Source of the DNA: Gyromitra esculenta
Lineage: Eukaryota > Ascomycota > Pezizomycetes > Pezizales > Discinaceae
Length of the DNA stretch: 64,000 nt
Assembly (NCBI GenBank): GCA_038503075.1
Contig: JBCAML010000002.1
Span: 310,001 to 374,000 of the forward strand
Direction: 5' to 3'
Shown here: in pieces, positions 1 to 13,000 of the stretch
Position numbering within the stretch: the stretch's first letter is position 1
Layout: each line of letters opens with the position of its first letter
Notes under the pieces: generated by a model
Told to the model about the DNA's origin: nothing
What the model saw: the letters and a program-made list of their open reading frames with translations, nothing else
The model's database searches: none
Translations under genes and position numbers: made by a program

Positions 1-869
1 GAGGTATACTTTCTCATTCTCATTCTCGTCCGAGGTCTCATAGAGGGCTTCAAGCATGTAGACACACGATCTGATAGTTGCATGGTCTATGATATCACCG
101 TCCCGCTCCATTTTGATCTGATCCAGGATAACTGCGCTGAGGGCTTTCCCAATTTTATACTGCGGATGCCGGAGAATATGGTCTCGGAAGAGGCCCATAC
201 AGGTAACGTATATTGACGGCATTTTATGATCCGCACAAAACACCCGGTCCTACCTTCCCATTAACCCTACTCCCTCAATGTTTACACAAGATATCCACAA
301 CAAAAGAAGGAGAGGAAATAGCCACCATATACATCAAAACATCCTTCATCATACCCATACACGTTTGGTGATCCTCCCATACCGCCTTCAGCCTATGCAG
401 GAAGTTAGTTCCACCCATCCTCTTCTCCACGCTCGCTGTCCCAAACGACGCACCCCCGGTGACCACAGCGTTAGGTACAAGCGGTCTGACATCTCTGATG
501 GCCACGACCTTGAGATGCTCAACCACCAACTGTTCGACGTTCTCGTAGAGCTTCTCTCCGTGCTTCTTCAGCACAAGCTTGTATGCGTTTCTATACAGCT
601 CTTCAAAGGATAGCTGAGATGCGTTTTTCGCGTGAATCTCACGCAGCGACTGAGAGAGCACATCCCAGTACTCGTCGAAATCGACGGGGTCGGTCGCGAG
701 GCCCTAATTCGTCCGAGCACATCGTGTAAGTACATGTAGTTGATTCTATTTCCACCCCCCTCTTTTCCACCCCCATTTGCTTCGTTCCCCTCTTCTTCCC
801 CATAGAATTCAAGAAAGAATAGCAACTCACTCGCCGCGGGGGTCTGATCTTGCCACGGATACGGCTCAT
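1..869 (-). CDS. CUL3: Cullin-3, N-terminal part (runs off the window)
   Basis: Scaffold of a CUL3-type RING ubiquitin ligase, which binds BTB-domain substrate adaptors through its N-terminal cullin repeats. Three exons are visible on the minus strand: 831-869, 326-703 and 1-249, giving 222 residues before the window edge. Introns are 704-830 and 250-325, both GT-AG and in phase. The start MSRIRGKIRPPRR, then a DFDEYWDVLSQSLREIH-type stretch, then SFEELYRNAYKLVLKKHG are characteristic of fungal and animal CUL3. Exon 3 continues with DRVFCADHK and a region rich in cullin-repeat helices. The C-terminal cullin homology and neddylation domains lie outside the window. Known of the family: ligase scaffold. 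Seen here: N-terminal sequence only. The start was chosen because the first exon opens with the conserved Met-Ser-Arg stretch. Confidence 0.93.
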
Positions 870-3800
870 AGTCAGTTCTTGGTGGGACTAGAGCGGGGAC
901 AAATGTCTAGTTGAGGCTGTAGAGAGGAAGATAAGGGATGCAAGGCACCTGAAGGTGCAGTTTCTTCGAGGAGGAACGATTGAAAGAGTCTGAAGGATGG
1001 CAGGTGGATTGACGTCGAGTGGACTGTTGACCTTCGTTCAGTTGTTGAGAGCTTCTTTCTTCTATGTAGAGCACTGGCCGCCCGCCCACATGGGTCGCAT
1101 GCCAAGACTTTTTGCTATTGAATCTCCCCGCGCCGCCCGGTTGGGAATCGACCGGGGTAGGCTGGACGCCTTGTCACGAAACAAGGCAGGCCACAGGACC
1201 ATGTTTCAAAGTTGGTGCTATATGCATTTGCTATGCGTTTTGAGGAACTGGAGTTATTCTAATTTTCCTCGACAATTGGCCTTGGTAGTTCAAAATACGT
1301 GGTGCGGAGACACGGCGTTTGTTCCTATTCCTAACTACCGGATCCGGAATTACGGGCAGATATTAACACCACAAGCGAAACGCGCGAAACGAAAACAGGG
1401 GACATCGAGAGTGCCCTTAGATATTACCCGGAGTCGTTTTGCTCGAGTCGCTACTGCATGTAAAGCCTAAATCTCATATCCTAGTCCACCAATGGATTAG
1501 GGAACATGGTATTCATAGAATATCACTCGATTAGGCAGCCTCACAACACGCCATTCAGGCCTGCTTGACACACTAGCCCAATCACAAACCCCTTCAAGTA
1601 GCTACTTACATGTCGCGCCAAGAATACATATTGTTTTGTATTTTACGGTAGGAAAGAGGTCATGCATATCGTTCTCGAGTAACCATAAAAGAATAAGCCC
1701 AGGGGAATAAAAGAAAGCACTAGTAACTCTAGTCGAAGCAGATATAACCAACTTCCGCGCCCAAAAAGAATCTACCTCAATAAGTTGACGCACTTCTTTG
1801 TCCCCAGCCTTTTGCTATCAATCGTTCAAAAATACTAGTTATCTCTGCCAATCTCCTTCCTTACCCCACATGGAACGCCCCACACAGTATTTCGACAAAC
1901 ACTCGATGACACTTTTAAGCGTAGCTACTTTGTTTGGCAATACCCTCTAAGCCCCAACAACCTTCGTAATAAAAACCCGCTGTAGCTCTCCTCCATGTTC
2001 CTCAAATAGGGTATTAATAGATATTCCTGCACTAGCCATGTTCTAGACACCTGTTAGGAAGTGTAGCATTAAAAGCCCTAGCGACAAATCCCCTTCGCTA
2101 CTCAACAAAACTAGAAAAACCACATCCTTGCCTGACCCCAAAGTCAAAAACATCAGAGCCTTTAGATATCCGATCTAGTATCAAGTCTTGCATGACTTAG
2201 TAGGCTGTCGGCGAACCGAAGGTTAACAAAATTTGGCGTAGCGGTGGCGATATTGTTATCGAGTTCTAGGAGAATGTCCCTGTGATAAACGCCCATCACG
2301 TTCGGCTACATGAATGATTAGAGAAATTCCTCTTGTAAAGTAACGGTGAAGGCTGTTTCGATACATGTTTCTTGCAAATGTTCTAATTCAATTTGAAATA
2401 TATAGTCGTGTCTATAATAGGGTGCTCTTTCCTTAAGAACTTAATGGGGATTGTAGAAGTTTTCGCTGTCTTCTATCAATTATATCTAATCTAGCGAATA
2501 ACAGCAAGATAGTGCGTGCAGCGCAGTACCTCTTTAAGCTAGTCTGCCTAATGTCCGGTCTGGCACTGCAATTAGGATGGTGAAAGTCGGTTCCTATTTA
2601 ATCAATGTTAATTAGTCTAGCTATGGTGATAACTGTAGAGTTGAGTGGTCGTGCCGGGAGAGTTGAATTTATTAATGTTGTCCGTTGGTCCTACCACATC
2701 TCTTATGTTAGTTTTTCCAATGACGCAGTGCACTAAGCTTCAGGCAGTGAAAAGCGATTCTTATAACATATTACTCGCCGCTGTACTCAATGGTCTCATA
2801 CAGCACAAGGGATGGTGATAATTAATTATTGCGTAGTGTTGATTTGTCGTTGAGCTTAATGGGGCTTCATGTTACAAATAGGGAAGTGATAATTTATGGT
2901 GTTTCGTTGTTGTACCTAGGGGTCTGATATCATAACAGTGCGGTGAAAATATATTTCTTTATAATGTTGCTCGGCTATTTCAGCTATTATGGTAAGGGGA
3001 GTGTTGAGTAAAATCTCTGTGAGTTTTGAATCGAATTTGTTGCTGCTGTGTGTTAATGATGGATTTTTGATTGGCCTTGAATATATAATCGTTCTTTCAT
3101 CTTCTGTCAACCTAAATAATCCCTCGACAAATCTTTTAATTACCTCTCCAGAGCAATCTATCCGCAGAATAATACTCTGTATCCTTCTGCTGACTCTGTC
3201 CACACTGGAGTGATCAATTCGTTGTTCGTTATACCGCATTTTTGTCGAACGCCGTTTCAATGTAGGGGTTAAGGTACCCGGAAGCGATTGGCACTGCATC
3301 CACCACTATGCAACTAGTCCTAGTAGCCAAAACTTGCCTGGAGTAGGTCATTGTCTTCTACTTCAAGATGTTAGCATACCTATCAAAGAACGGGTTGTGG
3401 GATAAGGAGCCTATGTCTCATCCTTGATATCTCTAGACTTCATGTAACTCGAGAATTTTTCGTGGTTTGCAGGTGTTCTGTTATCAATATTGATATTAGC
3501 GGTCGTCTGGTTTAAACAGCGAGTTGTAATACTGTCTACTATGCATATTTGTAACGGCTAGCGGGTGCTCCGTATCAATAACCTGAGTTTGATAGTCCTG
3601 CTGCCCCTGGAGTGTCTGGCGCGGTGCAATACGCTACTCACATAACGTTGCTTTGCTATAGGTGAATTGTTTCGAGCTTCCCCGGCGGTTGGCTCAAATG
3701 AGTTTGTGGATTTTATTCTTGGCCTGTGCAATATGCAGGATTTCTGGGGTGTGCTCGAGGTATAAATCTAGTAAAGAATGTCAGCTGGAAACGTTGCACT

Positions 3801-4822
3801 GCTATGAAATGCGTAGATGAAATAGAGTAATTAAAATATTGCTGGCAAAAGCTGTGCCAATAGACCTCGCAACAGCAACTTGTTAAACCGCTACCTATTT
3901 ACTCTGTCCTCTAGCTTTGCGAGAACGACATTCCGTGATTCGGTGGCTGAAGCCAATCACCTTTTTCGACCGTGAGCAATAGGTAAATCAGAGAACTTTC
4001 TCCCGGTTATGTCTGTCAGTAAAATCGTCATGCACTTCATATACCTAATAGTTGCCTCAATAGAGGATCCTGATAGAATGTCTCTAATAGCCATCTGTGT
4101 TAGCTATGAAAGCTCAACAATGAAGATGACGAATTTCGGAGATAGAAAGTCCAAGCCCACCTTTAGCATTATAAAGTGGATATTATGTTTCGTGTAGCAT
4201 TATACTTGCTGAATCAGAGAATGCGAACAAGCGATTGTCGAGAGGCTAAATTTGATTTATGTCCGTTAAAGAGCAAAGTAATTAAAGAGGCTGTTTCTGG
4301 TGAATGTAAGATGTAGTTTAAATGTTTTTGGAGCTGTGGTGAGGTTGTATGTAGTGGGGCAAACGACCCGCAGCACTAAACACGGAACCCGTTTGCACGT
4401 GACATTCTTTGTCAGTGCCAGTGTGACCACCGTCTTGCTTCTCACCGCGCTCGCAGCCGGGGCGCGCGTCGCAATTTGCGCCATGAAGAGATGCCCTGAA
4501 ATCTTTACGAATAACAACGAACGAACGAACGCCCTCCACGATCTTTTACGGCTTCTGCATAGCAAAGGCGATTTTCCAGTACGCCTTTACCAATCCATGA
4601 CGCGACGCGCTTGAACCCGTTGTTAATTTTTGAAGATCACAGCCAGAGGCTTGGGAACAAGCCGTCGCTTCCCAGGTCCCATTCGAGCTTGTTAATAAAG
4701 ATCTGATTGTTTTTTGTTTTTTTGTTTTGTACCTTTCCCGCTATTGGAAGAAGGAGACACGCCAAAAAAAAAGAGGCCAACCTCCCCCCACCACCTCTCT
4801 CGTCAACTTCGCGTGCAGAAAA
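870..4822. other. Intergenic stretch, nothing supported
   Basis: Holds the upstream region of cullin-3 (870 to about 1100) and the upstream region of the plus-strand gene at 4823. Between them lies about 3 kb with only short, compositionally unconvincing open frames. No tRNA, repeat array or transposon ends were seen. A T-rich tract at 4709-4730 precedes the start of the next gene and may be part of its promoter or leader. Confidence 0.6.
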
Positions 4823-5455
4823 ATGTCCGACGCGGCAATGGAAGAAGCAGATCATAAAACTACTACGGGAATCTCCGCCCACGAGATTGAATTAAATCTC
4901 GGATACGTCCCCTGGGAAGGGGAAATCGACGCTGGCCCAGACGGCCTCCTTGACCACTCCACCTACAAATATGTAGCCTTTCCACACGAGCTTTCTGCGA
5001 CGCGCGACAAAATCTCAAAGAGCCCGGTGTTCAAAGCGTTCATGAAGTATGCCGAAGACAATCCGACGTTGACGGCGCAGAGGTTCCAGAGGATCATCTG
5101 TGGACCTGAGCCTGAAGTCAATCTGAAGGCGTTCGCATTCATGAGCACTGCTACGAAGGATTGGAGGGACCGGTATCTACAGTTGATGGTGGATGAAGGG
5201 GAAATGGAGGTTGGCTGGCAGTTCTGTAAGGACCGGAACTGGCAAGGGTATTTGAGGACGGATCTAAAGCTGGGGAATATCTACGAAGATCCCCGTGCGA
5301 CTAGAGCTGGGAAACGCAAGGAACGGGAGGATAGTATGGGCGAGGATTCGGAAGATTCGGTGAGCAACGGAAGGGGCAAGGGAAAGGGGAAAGGGAAAGG
5401 GAAAGCTGCTGGAGGGGGAGGAGGTCGCGGGCTCAGGAAGAGAAAGGCCAAATAG
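4823..5455 (+). CDS. Conserved-looking orphan with Lys/Gly/Arg-rich tail
   Basis: Single-exon gene of 210 residues that I do not recognise. The frame is open further upstream (to 4727), but the ATG at 4823, in an AAAAATGTCC context, gives a normal start MSDAAMEEAD; the upstream extension is lysine- and proline-rich leader-like sequence. Residues 1-155 are an ordinary mixed acidic sequence with aromatic residues (WEGEIDAGPDG, FMKYAEDNP, DWRDRYLQLMVDEGEME, WQFCKDRNWQGYLRTDLKLGN), suggesting a folded domain. The last 45 residues are acidic-serine, then GKGKGKGKGK, then GGGGRGLRKRKAK, a plausible nuclear or nucleolar signal. The GK tail is encoded by a GGGAAA-type tandem repeat at 5371-5405. Inference: a nuclear protein of unknown function. 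No enzyme motif was seen. Confidence 0.65.
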   Translation: MSDAAMEEADHKTTTGISAHEIELNLGYVPWEGEIDAGPDGLLDHSTYKYVAFPHELSATRDKISKSPVFKAFMKYAEDNPTLTAQRFQRIICGPEPEVNLKAFAFMSTATKDWRDRYLQLMVDEGEMEVGWQFCKDRNWQGYLRTDLKLGNIYEDPRATRAGKRKEREDSMGEDSEDSVSNGRGKGKGKGKGKAAGGGGGRGLRKRKAK

Positions 5456-6301
5456 TCAAAGTACAATTGGGGCAGGGAAACAAAGTTCGGGATATCATAG
5501 CAGCGCTACGTCTAGTTCAGATCTATTCAATAGATATTAGAGCTACGGTTTACTATGAAATTTGGGGTTTAAACTTGTACTCTAGAGCAGGATTTACTAG
5601 AGGGAGGGGGGCATGGGCAGGCGTCCGGGTTTAGCTATAGGTCTTTGAACAAATTGGGCGTTTATTTTTCTCTCACAGTCTCTTCCAGGGAATCTTGCAC
5701 GTCCATAGGCCACGTGTGGTGGTTTTAGGGGGGAAGGTGTGAATATTTCAGCCTCGGCCTTGTCGTATCTCCGCTGACGCTTACATTTCGTGTTTTTCGG
5801 ATTATTTCCAGCCAGGCGCTGTGATAAACCCCACCAATACTCAATTTGCCGTAATGATACCGAGCATGAGAGTTGTTTTCTCAATTGTTACAAGCCTGCA
5901 TCGACCACTATAGTCTGCGTAAATCAAACATTCGCTTGAAATGTCTCGGATAAGAAGCTTTCTGACGAGACCCGAAAACACTCTGCCAAGATGTCACCAC
6001 CCCCCCAACCCCTCCTCCGCGGAAAAAAAAGGTATTCTTGGAGAATTTAGTCATTTATGTGCAGGTACACCCACGGTATACAAAAATTCATATTCCCTTC
6101 CCTTTAAGGAGCTTCCTAACCTACCCAGCCTAGAAACAACCCCCCGTCAACACCTTCCCCATAAGTAGCAAAACATCAATAACCGCCGACACCTCAAAAC
6201 AACCCGTTTCCTAACAACGCCTCGATCAAGTTCCCAGATTTCTTGCCAGCCATAGCTCTGAGTGGCGATTTAGATTTATTTCTATTTCAAGAATATTGGA
6301 G
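5456..6301. other. Intergenic stretch between convergent genes
   Basis: 3' flanks of the plus-strand orphan and of the minus-strand alcohol dehydrogenase. Short open frames here (for example 5941-6168) lack coding character. Nothing else seen. Confidence 0.6.
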
Positions 6302-7913
6302 TTAGTGTTTAATTGACTCACAGCTCTCGTTTCTGAGGAGATTGTGGGGACTAACATCATTATCCAAGACATAACGTCCAACAATCTTGCCTTCCTCCAT
6401 CAATTTAAAGATCTACAAATCACACATTAGCCTACTAGTCTTACACCGCTTCCCATCCAAAGCTAGCGAGGAAGAAATATCAATAGTTACCTTAGTTAGC
6501 TCCGAAAGTTTCGCAGTCTTAAAAGGTGCATTAATCAGCCCTCTCTTAAAGAAATCGATCGCCTCCTGTGTGTCGAGACGATTCCCAACATACGAGCCCT
6601 TGATGGTAATCATCCTGACGACTGTTGGGAACACTTCCGCCGAGATCCTAGCTTTCGCAGGTAGGCCTACACAGACGACAGTGCCACGGCTACGGCAGTA
6701 CTACATATTATGAAACCCACGTTATTCTCTGAACTTTTTTTTCTGGAAGGTGTACTAGGAGGTAGGCACGTGGGAAAGCCAAGTAATCGGGAGCATGTAT
6801 GATGATGGAAAGAAGCGGAAAGAAAGTTCTTACCTCAGTCGCTTGCTGAAACGGTTTCTCGGTGACAGCGAGTAGGATGACAGCGTGTGCGCCGAGACCA
6901 CCGGTGAGTTTCCGGACAGACTCTACGACGTCTTCCTTCATGAAGTCGACGAATTCCTCTGCACCGAGTTTGTTGACGCACATTTCTCGCTTTTCGTCGC
7001 CGCCGTCGATGGCAATGACGCGGAAGCCCATGGCTTTCGCGTATTGACACTGTAGGAGTAAACTGTCAGCAGGATTCCTTCCTGGGGAGGGCAGGGTGGC
7101 TTACTGCAAGACTACCGAGCCCACCACCGGCACCGGTGATGGCAACGGTTTGGCCGGAGCGGGCATTGGATTCTTTCAGCGCCTTGTAGACCTGTAGTAG
7201 CGTTTTATGTTAGCTTAGTACATCACTGCCCGAGGGGTGGAGAGCGTACAGTGATACCGGCACAAAGGACCGGAGCAATTGCGTCGAGTGGGACTTCCTT
7301 AGGGATCCTAGCAACGTGGGCAGCTTTGCCAATGCAGTATTGCTGGAAAGTACCGTCGACGGTGTAGCCGGACAGCTGGGCTTGTTGACAGAGCGGCTCG
7401 TCACTGGCCATACCTGGGCGTTTACAAAATTAGTTAGTATTTGGGATAGCAGATAGATCCTGGTATTGGGCACTTACAGAAGTCGCAAGCTCCACAGCTG
7501 CCATTGAGCCATTTGATACCAGCGTGGTCGCCAATTTTGATGTCCTTGACAAGCTCTCCAACAGCAACGACGATTCCGGCACCTTTTTGTGTGTTAGTAC
7601 TCAAAATAATACCAATTTCGTTACAATGGATACAATGACGGCATACCTTCGTGGCCACCAATTAGTGGCAGCTTGGCTTCTAAAGGCCAGTCACCTTTCC
7701 ACGCCTAGAGATATTCGTCAGTTTCATCCTATAGCTCGTTGAATGACGGTTGTTTCTTACGTGAAGATCTGTATGGCAAACTCCAGTGTACTTGATGTTG
7801 ACCAAAACCTCATCTGGACCAGGTTTAGGAACAGGGACCTCCTTGTATTCAATGGGGCTATTATGTCCATTGAAAATCTGGGCCCATTGCTTCTCTGGAA
7901 CATTAGGAGCCAT
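6302..7913 (-). CDS. ADH1: Zinc-dependent alcohol dehydrogenase (ADH1 type)
   Basis: Cytosolic-type NAD-dependent alcohol dehydrogenase interconverting ethanol and acetaldehyde. Eight exons, all in phase: 7761-7913, 7647-7704, 7478-7582, 7250-7413, 7105-7191, 6834-7049, 6491-6700 and 6302-6412, giving 367 residues, normal for the family. Catalytic zinc ligands are in GVCHTDLH and GGHEG, with a third Cys in VLCAGIT. The structural zinc site is the C-x2-C-x2-C-x7-C of [18 protein letters not shown]. The nucleotide-binding loop is GAGGGLGS, followed about 19 residues later by VIAIDGG, whose Asp suits NAD. The last exon could end at TAA (6302-6304); a GTGAGT just before it means a further exon cannot be excluded. 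The assigned start is MAPNVPEKQ at 7913; see the findings for an in-frame upstream ATG at 8075. Confidence 0.93.
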
Positions 7914-10028
7914 TGTTGAGGATGAGGATGATGGTAGCTTTCGAGTGAAGTTATTCTCTGAAAGGGATTGTGTGAAGAGAGGATTTGAAAATATACTTGG
8001 AGATGTGAGAGTGAGGTGTCTACAAAAAATACGAAGAAAACCAGAATCACAAGAATTCAATCTCCTTATAAACATTTCTCGAAGAGGCTTTTCATAGTAG
8101 TGGCCTGATGGCAGCGACGTTGATGTTACATTGAGAAATGTACTGCTACTTCGTTTACAGTAGTAATGACGCAGTGCACATTGTAACGCGACTATGCCTA
8201 AGTAGACTGCATAATCGTTTTCAGCAGACCAATCCGAACACTAATCACAATCTTCGCGTTACCAGTTCCAAAGACACTGGAAGAAGTTGTTTTTTCCATG
8301 TGGGCAGAGAAATTGTCTTCTCACGTTGCGTTTCCTAAAAAATACAAAGTCTCCTGTCGTCCGTGGCGGATAATCAGATCATATCTACAATTATGGTAGT
8401 CGTATGATAATTATGCTGTCTCTCCTGATGGCCGACCCATTGGGCCGTGCTGGTGGCCCCCATAAAAATCGATCGTGCAGATCCTTTGCACCGGCAGGCC
8501 AATCCCGAATACCCAAACTTGATATTTCTACAGATGCATTTTTGGAATTCTCTCGAACGGCACAGAGGGGGCGGTGAGAAGGCCGACGTCACATCGCGTT
8601 GTGGGGTAATGATAAATGCGGAGGCGCACGGTGCCGGCGAGTGCCGAGTTCTCGTTTATTAATATCAGCCTCATGTCAAACCCTTACCCTGGGCTATCAT
8701 CCGGCTCTAGACGACAACACTTGTTCTCGCATGGGGTGGGATGGACATGGCTCCAAAACTTAGTAATCTACTCCAGATCCGATTCCAAGAAGGAAGCGCC
8801 CGCTTTTCGGTTCATAGATGCACGTTTTTCGCCAAGTGCTCGCTAGGCTTGAAGAATCTGCAATCTGGGGTTTCAACTTTGGAGCAAATACGTAGAGCAA
8901 GATGGCAGAAGTGGGCATTTGGATCCGGGAAGCAGGAGGGAATAAGCTGAAAGCGCCTACCGAGATAGGGTGCCACCTGTAAACACTTATGCCCAAATTC
9001 CTCCAACTTTATTGTAAAATACGGAGTGAATTAAAATAGAAATCCGCTCGGCTTTCTAACTTCAAGCAGGGCGATCATGGGCGGTGACGCTCAGTGCTTA
9101 AACGTTAACCTTAATGCTGTTAGATGTTCACTTAGCAGGGATGTCTCATCGTATGATATTTTCCAATCGAGCTACCGCGCTACCTTCCTCGTGGGGATTT
9201 TCCAGTCCTCTGACAATGGGCTAGGATATGCGCACTGGCAGCTCGGTTTTACTCTTGAGGAATTCTGTCGCAGCTCCCTCTTTGACATGTGTGGTGGTGT
9301 GTGTAACCGTCCCCTGAAACACGCCGTGTTTTGGCGCTAGGTGCAACTTTCCTCATTGATAGCAAACTTCAACTCGTAATACAGCGAATTCAACCCCTCG
9401 AGCCAGGAGAAGTTTAGCATTCCCGGCGGGTCAGACTTCTCTGATACCTGTACCGTATCTCGCCTTCTTGTTTTCTCCCTGATGGTACTGAGATCCCCTG
9501 CTAGATCTCGTAAATAATGCCCATTTCGTAGGATTCAGTGTTTTGGCGGTTGTTGTACATAACAGCTTTGGGCACGGCCATGTGAATAGGAAGTCCCCTA
9601 AGGGTTACAGGTTTCCTACTTCTTGTTCTTTTTGCTCTCCCTTTTATCCTCCTTTCTTCCCTTCCATCGCGGCACTCAGTTCGTTCAACTACGCTCGTCG
9701 TTTCCTTTTTTTGCGTCGACGGTTTTTGTTGTTTGTTTTCTATTCTTCACCGTCAGTTCACTCATTTAATATATTTTTTTGTTACTACTTTATTTTCTCT
9801 ACTGCGCTTGCGCCAATACTATTTTTACACGGGACCGGATCTCACAGAACTCTTTGAATACTTACTCCAAGAGCTTTTCTTTTTAAAGTCGTAATTGTGA
9901 GTTTAGTCCTACGTCTATTGTTTCTACTGCCGAGATCCGAAGTAGATCGATTGTCTCTACGACGTATCATTTTTTTTTACTAATCGCTCTAAGCAATAGA
10001 TACCTCCTGGAGAGGCCATTCCTTCGCC
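7914..10028. other. Intergenic stretch between divergent genes
   Basis: Shared upstream region of the ADH gene (minus) and the repeat/cupredoxin gene (plus). Short open frames at 8374-8996 and 9077-9857 look random. A T-rich stretch at 9640-9830 and an oligo-T at 9968-9978 lie upstream of the plus-strand start, as is common in fungal promoters. No RNA gene seen. Confidence 0.55.
8065..8072 (-). promoter_or_regulatory. Candidate TATA box of the alcohol dehydrogenase gene
   Basis: On the minus strand this reads TTTATAAG, about 150 bp upstream of the assigned ADH start at 7913. It overlaps codons 2-4 of the longer in-frame open reading frame that begins at 8075. If it is used, transcription would begin downstream of that ATG, favouring the shorter protein. 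Confidence 0.45.
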
Positions 10029-13000
10029 ATGAAGACCTTTAAAAACGTTTGCCCTCGTTCCGGTCTGATAGCACTTGCAGCCCTACAGCTGCTAGGCGGA
10101 GCATTAGTACGACTCTATTGGTTTAAGTACATATTTCCATAGGCTAATAAGGGACTCAAGGCTTCAAATGATAATCAAGCAGAGAAACGGGGATGGCCAT
10201 GGGGCATGGGGGGATCGCAACCAGCATATCCAGCAAATGCATCACCAACTCCACAGCCAGATAGCTATTCTCCTCCTGCGGTTGATAGTAGCTACAGTGC
10301 GCCAGCGTATAATAGTGTACTAGCCTATAACAGTGTGCCGGCTTATAGTAGCCCTGCTGTTTATGGTCAAGATAATAACCCAAGCGTGGTTACGGTGGTG
10401 CAGACCGAGACACAACATATGGTGGAGACATTGGTGCAAACGGAGAAGGTTACAGAGACGCAGCATATGGTGGAGACCATGGTAGAAACACAGCAAGTTA
10501 CGGAAACAATGCATTTTACTGAGTAGGAATTTCTTTTCTGTGTTTAGGGATCATTGTTGCTAATTTTTAATAGGACGATGCACGTTACTGATGTGTCTAC
10601 CGAAGTTATGCACGTTACTCAGTAAGTATTTCATTCCTATGGTAGCGAATTGTAAAACTAACGAATTCATAGGACACAGCCAGTAACTGAGACAATGACT
10701 GAGCATGTAACCATGGTCAACACTGTTCGTCTGATCCAACACACTTTAAGCTCTGAGCCACGCTAATTGGAATTCTAGGTTGTTGAAACATTACCGCCCA
10801 TGCACGTGACAATTACCGAGAACTCTTTCTTGACGGTCCCAACGATTGTGGTTTCACTTGCTACTGAAACTCTCGTTGTAAGTTTCACCTTATAGCCAAT
10901 CCTTGCACATAGCAATTAACATGAAACAGCATACCATGGTTGTTACCAGCATCGTGCCCAGTACCGTCATTCACACAATGCCAGTCACAAACACAGTTGA
11001 GAAAATTATAACCTACATCATGACCGAGACCGCGACTGCCACTGCAACGGATTTGATGACCCTCGTGAAGACAGATGTGGAGACGGCAACTTTGCGTCTA
11101 ACAGAAACAGCTGTCTCGACCAGTGTTAAGACTGAGACCGAAGTGCAGGTTTCTCACATCATCTCTACAGAGGTCCAGGTTTCACATATCATCCAAACTC
11201 AGATTTCAACCCAAGTACAGATCTCGGAGACAACTGCTACGGCTACTGAGGTCATTAACAGTGTTGCTACTGAGACTGCAACTCAGGTCATCCATAGCAT
11301 CGCTACTGAGACTCAGGTTATTAATAACATTGCTACCGAGACCTTGCTTGCTACGGAGACTATGCTTGCCACGGAGACCATGCTTGCTACGGAGACCCAG
11401 GTCATTCACAGTATCGCTACTGAGACCCAGGTTATCAATAGCATTGCTACCGAGACTGCGACCCAGATCCTGCATAGCATCGCTACTGAAACCCAAGTTA
11501 TCAATAGCATTGCCACTGAGACTGCAACTGCAACTCAAGTTATTCAAAGCATTGCTACTGAGACACAGGTTATTAACAGTGTTGCTACTGAAACTATGCT
11601 CGCTACTGAGACTCAAGTCATCAACAGCATTGCCACGGAGACCATGCTTGCGACTGAGACTCAGGTTATCAATAGCATTGCCACGGAGACCTTGCTTGCT
11701 ACCGAGACCATGCTTGCCACGGAGACCATGCTTGCCACTGAGACCCAGGTCATCAACAGTATTGCTACCGAGACCGCGACCCAGGTCATCCATAGCATCG
11801 CTACTGAGACTCAAGTCATCAATAGCATTGCTACTGAGACTGAAATTATTAACAACGTTGCTACCGAGACACAGATCATCAATAGCATAGCAACTCAAGT
11901 TCTAACCGAAACTGTGGCAAGCGTCGCAACTGTAAGCCAATTATCTTTGCCGGTGATATATTCATAGATTATCACTCGCTAATATTTCATATAGGAAACA
12001 TTGATTTCGACTGCCACCCAACTTCTCGCGGGCGTACCTATGGGCACTATGACTACTATCCACCAGACAATCGACGTCACTACTACTGTTTCGTGTGCAA
12101 CCCCATCTCCTATGGCTGGTGGTGGAACGATGCACACTGTTGTTGTCGGAGGTGATGCAGGTCTCGTTTATACACCTTCAGAGATTATCGCCCAGGTTGG
12201 TGATATTGTTACTTTCGTTTTTATGAAGAACAATCATACCGTGACTCAGTCTACTTTTGATAAGCCATGTAACAAGATGTCTCCGGAAGCTCCCGATTCT
12301 GGCTTCATGACAAATGTCAATAATACTGTCGTTCCTGCTCCGACCTGGAATTACACTGTCACCAGTACAGCGCCTACCTGGTGGTATTGCAAACAGAAAA
12401 TCGGCACTCATTGTGGAAAGGGAATGGTCTTTGCCATAAACCCAACTGCTGAAAAGAGCTTCTGTACTTTCCAAAACCTGGCTATTCAACTCAATGGAAC
12501 TGCCAGCGCAACCACCACTGCATCTGGTGTTGATATAGTGGCATCTTCACCTTCCGCAACTGCATCTCCCGTTACTCATACCGTGGTTGTTGGCGGTGAT
12601 GCTGGTCTTGTCTACACACCCTCCGAAATTGTGGCTGAGGCTGGAGATATCGTACATTTCGTCTTCATGAAGAACAATCATACCGTGACTCAGTCCACCT
12701 TTGACAAGCCTTGCAACAAGATCTCTGCAGATGCCATCGACTCTGGCTTCATGACTAACATCAATAACACCGTCGTCCCTGCGCCTACATTTGATTACAC
12801 AGTCGTTTCAAAGGCCCCCACTTGGTGGTACTGCAAACAGAAGACCGGTACTCACTGCGGAAAGGGAATGGTTTTCGCTATCAATCCCACCACTGAAAAG
12901 ACATTTCAGGCATTCCATGACCTTGCTATTCAGTTAAATGGGACTATTTCCGCAACAACAACTGCTACTACCGCAGCCGTCGCAACTTCCACAGGCGCTA

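Noticed and set aside
997..1470. 157-codon plus-strand frame opposite the cullin-3 upstream region
   Set aside because: Translation has no recognisable domain, its start lies in the probable cullin-3 promoter, and the amino-acid composition looks random.
2916..3299. 127-codon minus-strand frame in AT-rich DNA
   Set aside because: Longer than expected by chance but isolated, with no splice partners, domain or promoter signal; kept only as a curiosity.
4266..4614. Overlapping frames on both strands
   Set aside because: Opposite-strand frames of similar length over the same bases with no family similarity; likely chance in a GC-richer patch.
11206..11898. 230-codon antisense frame across the TET repeat array, plus a 255-codon frame on the same strand as the gene
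   Set aside because: The tandem repeat keeps alternative frames free of stops; these translations are shadows of the coding repeat.
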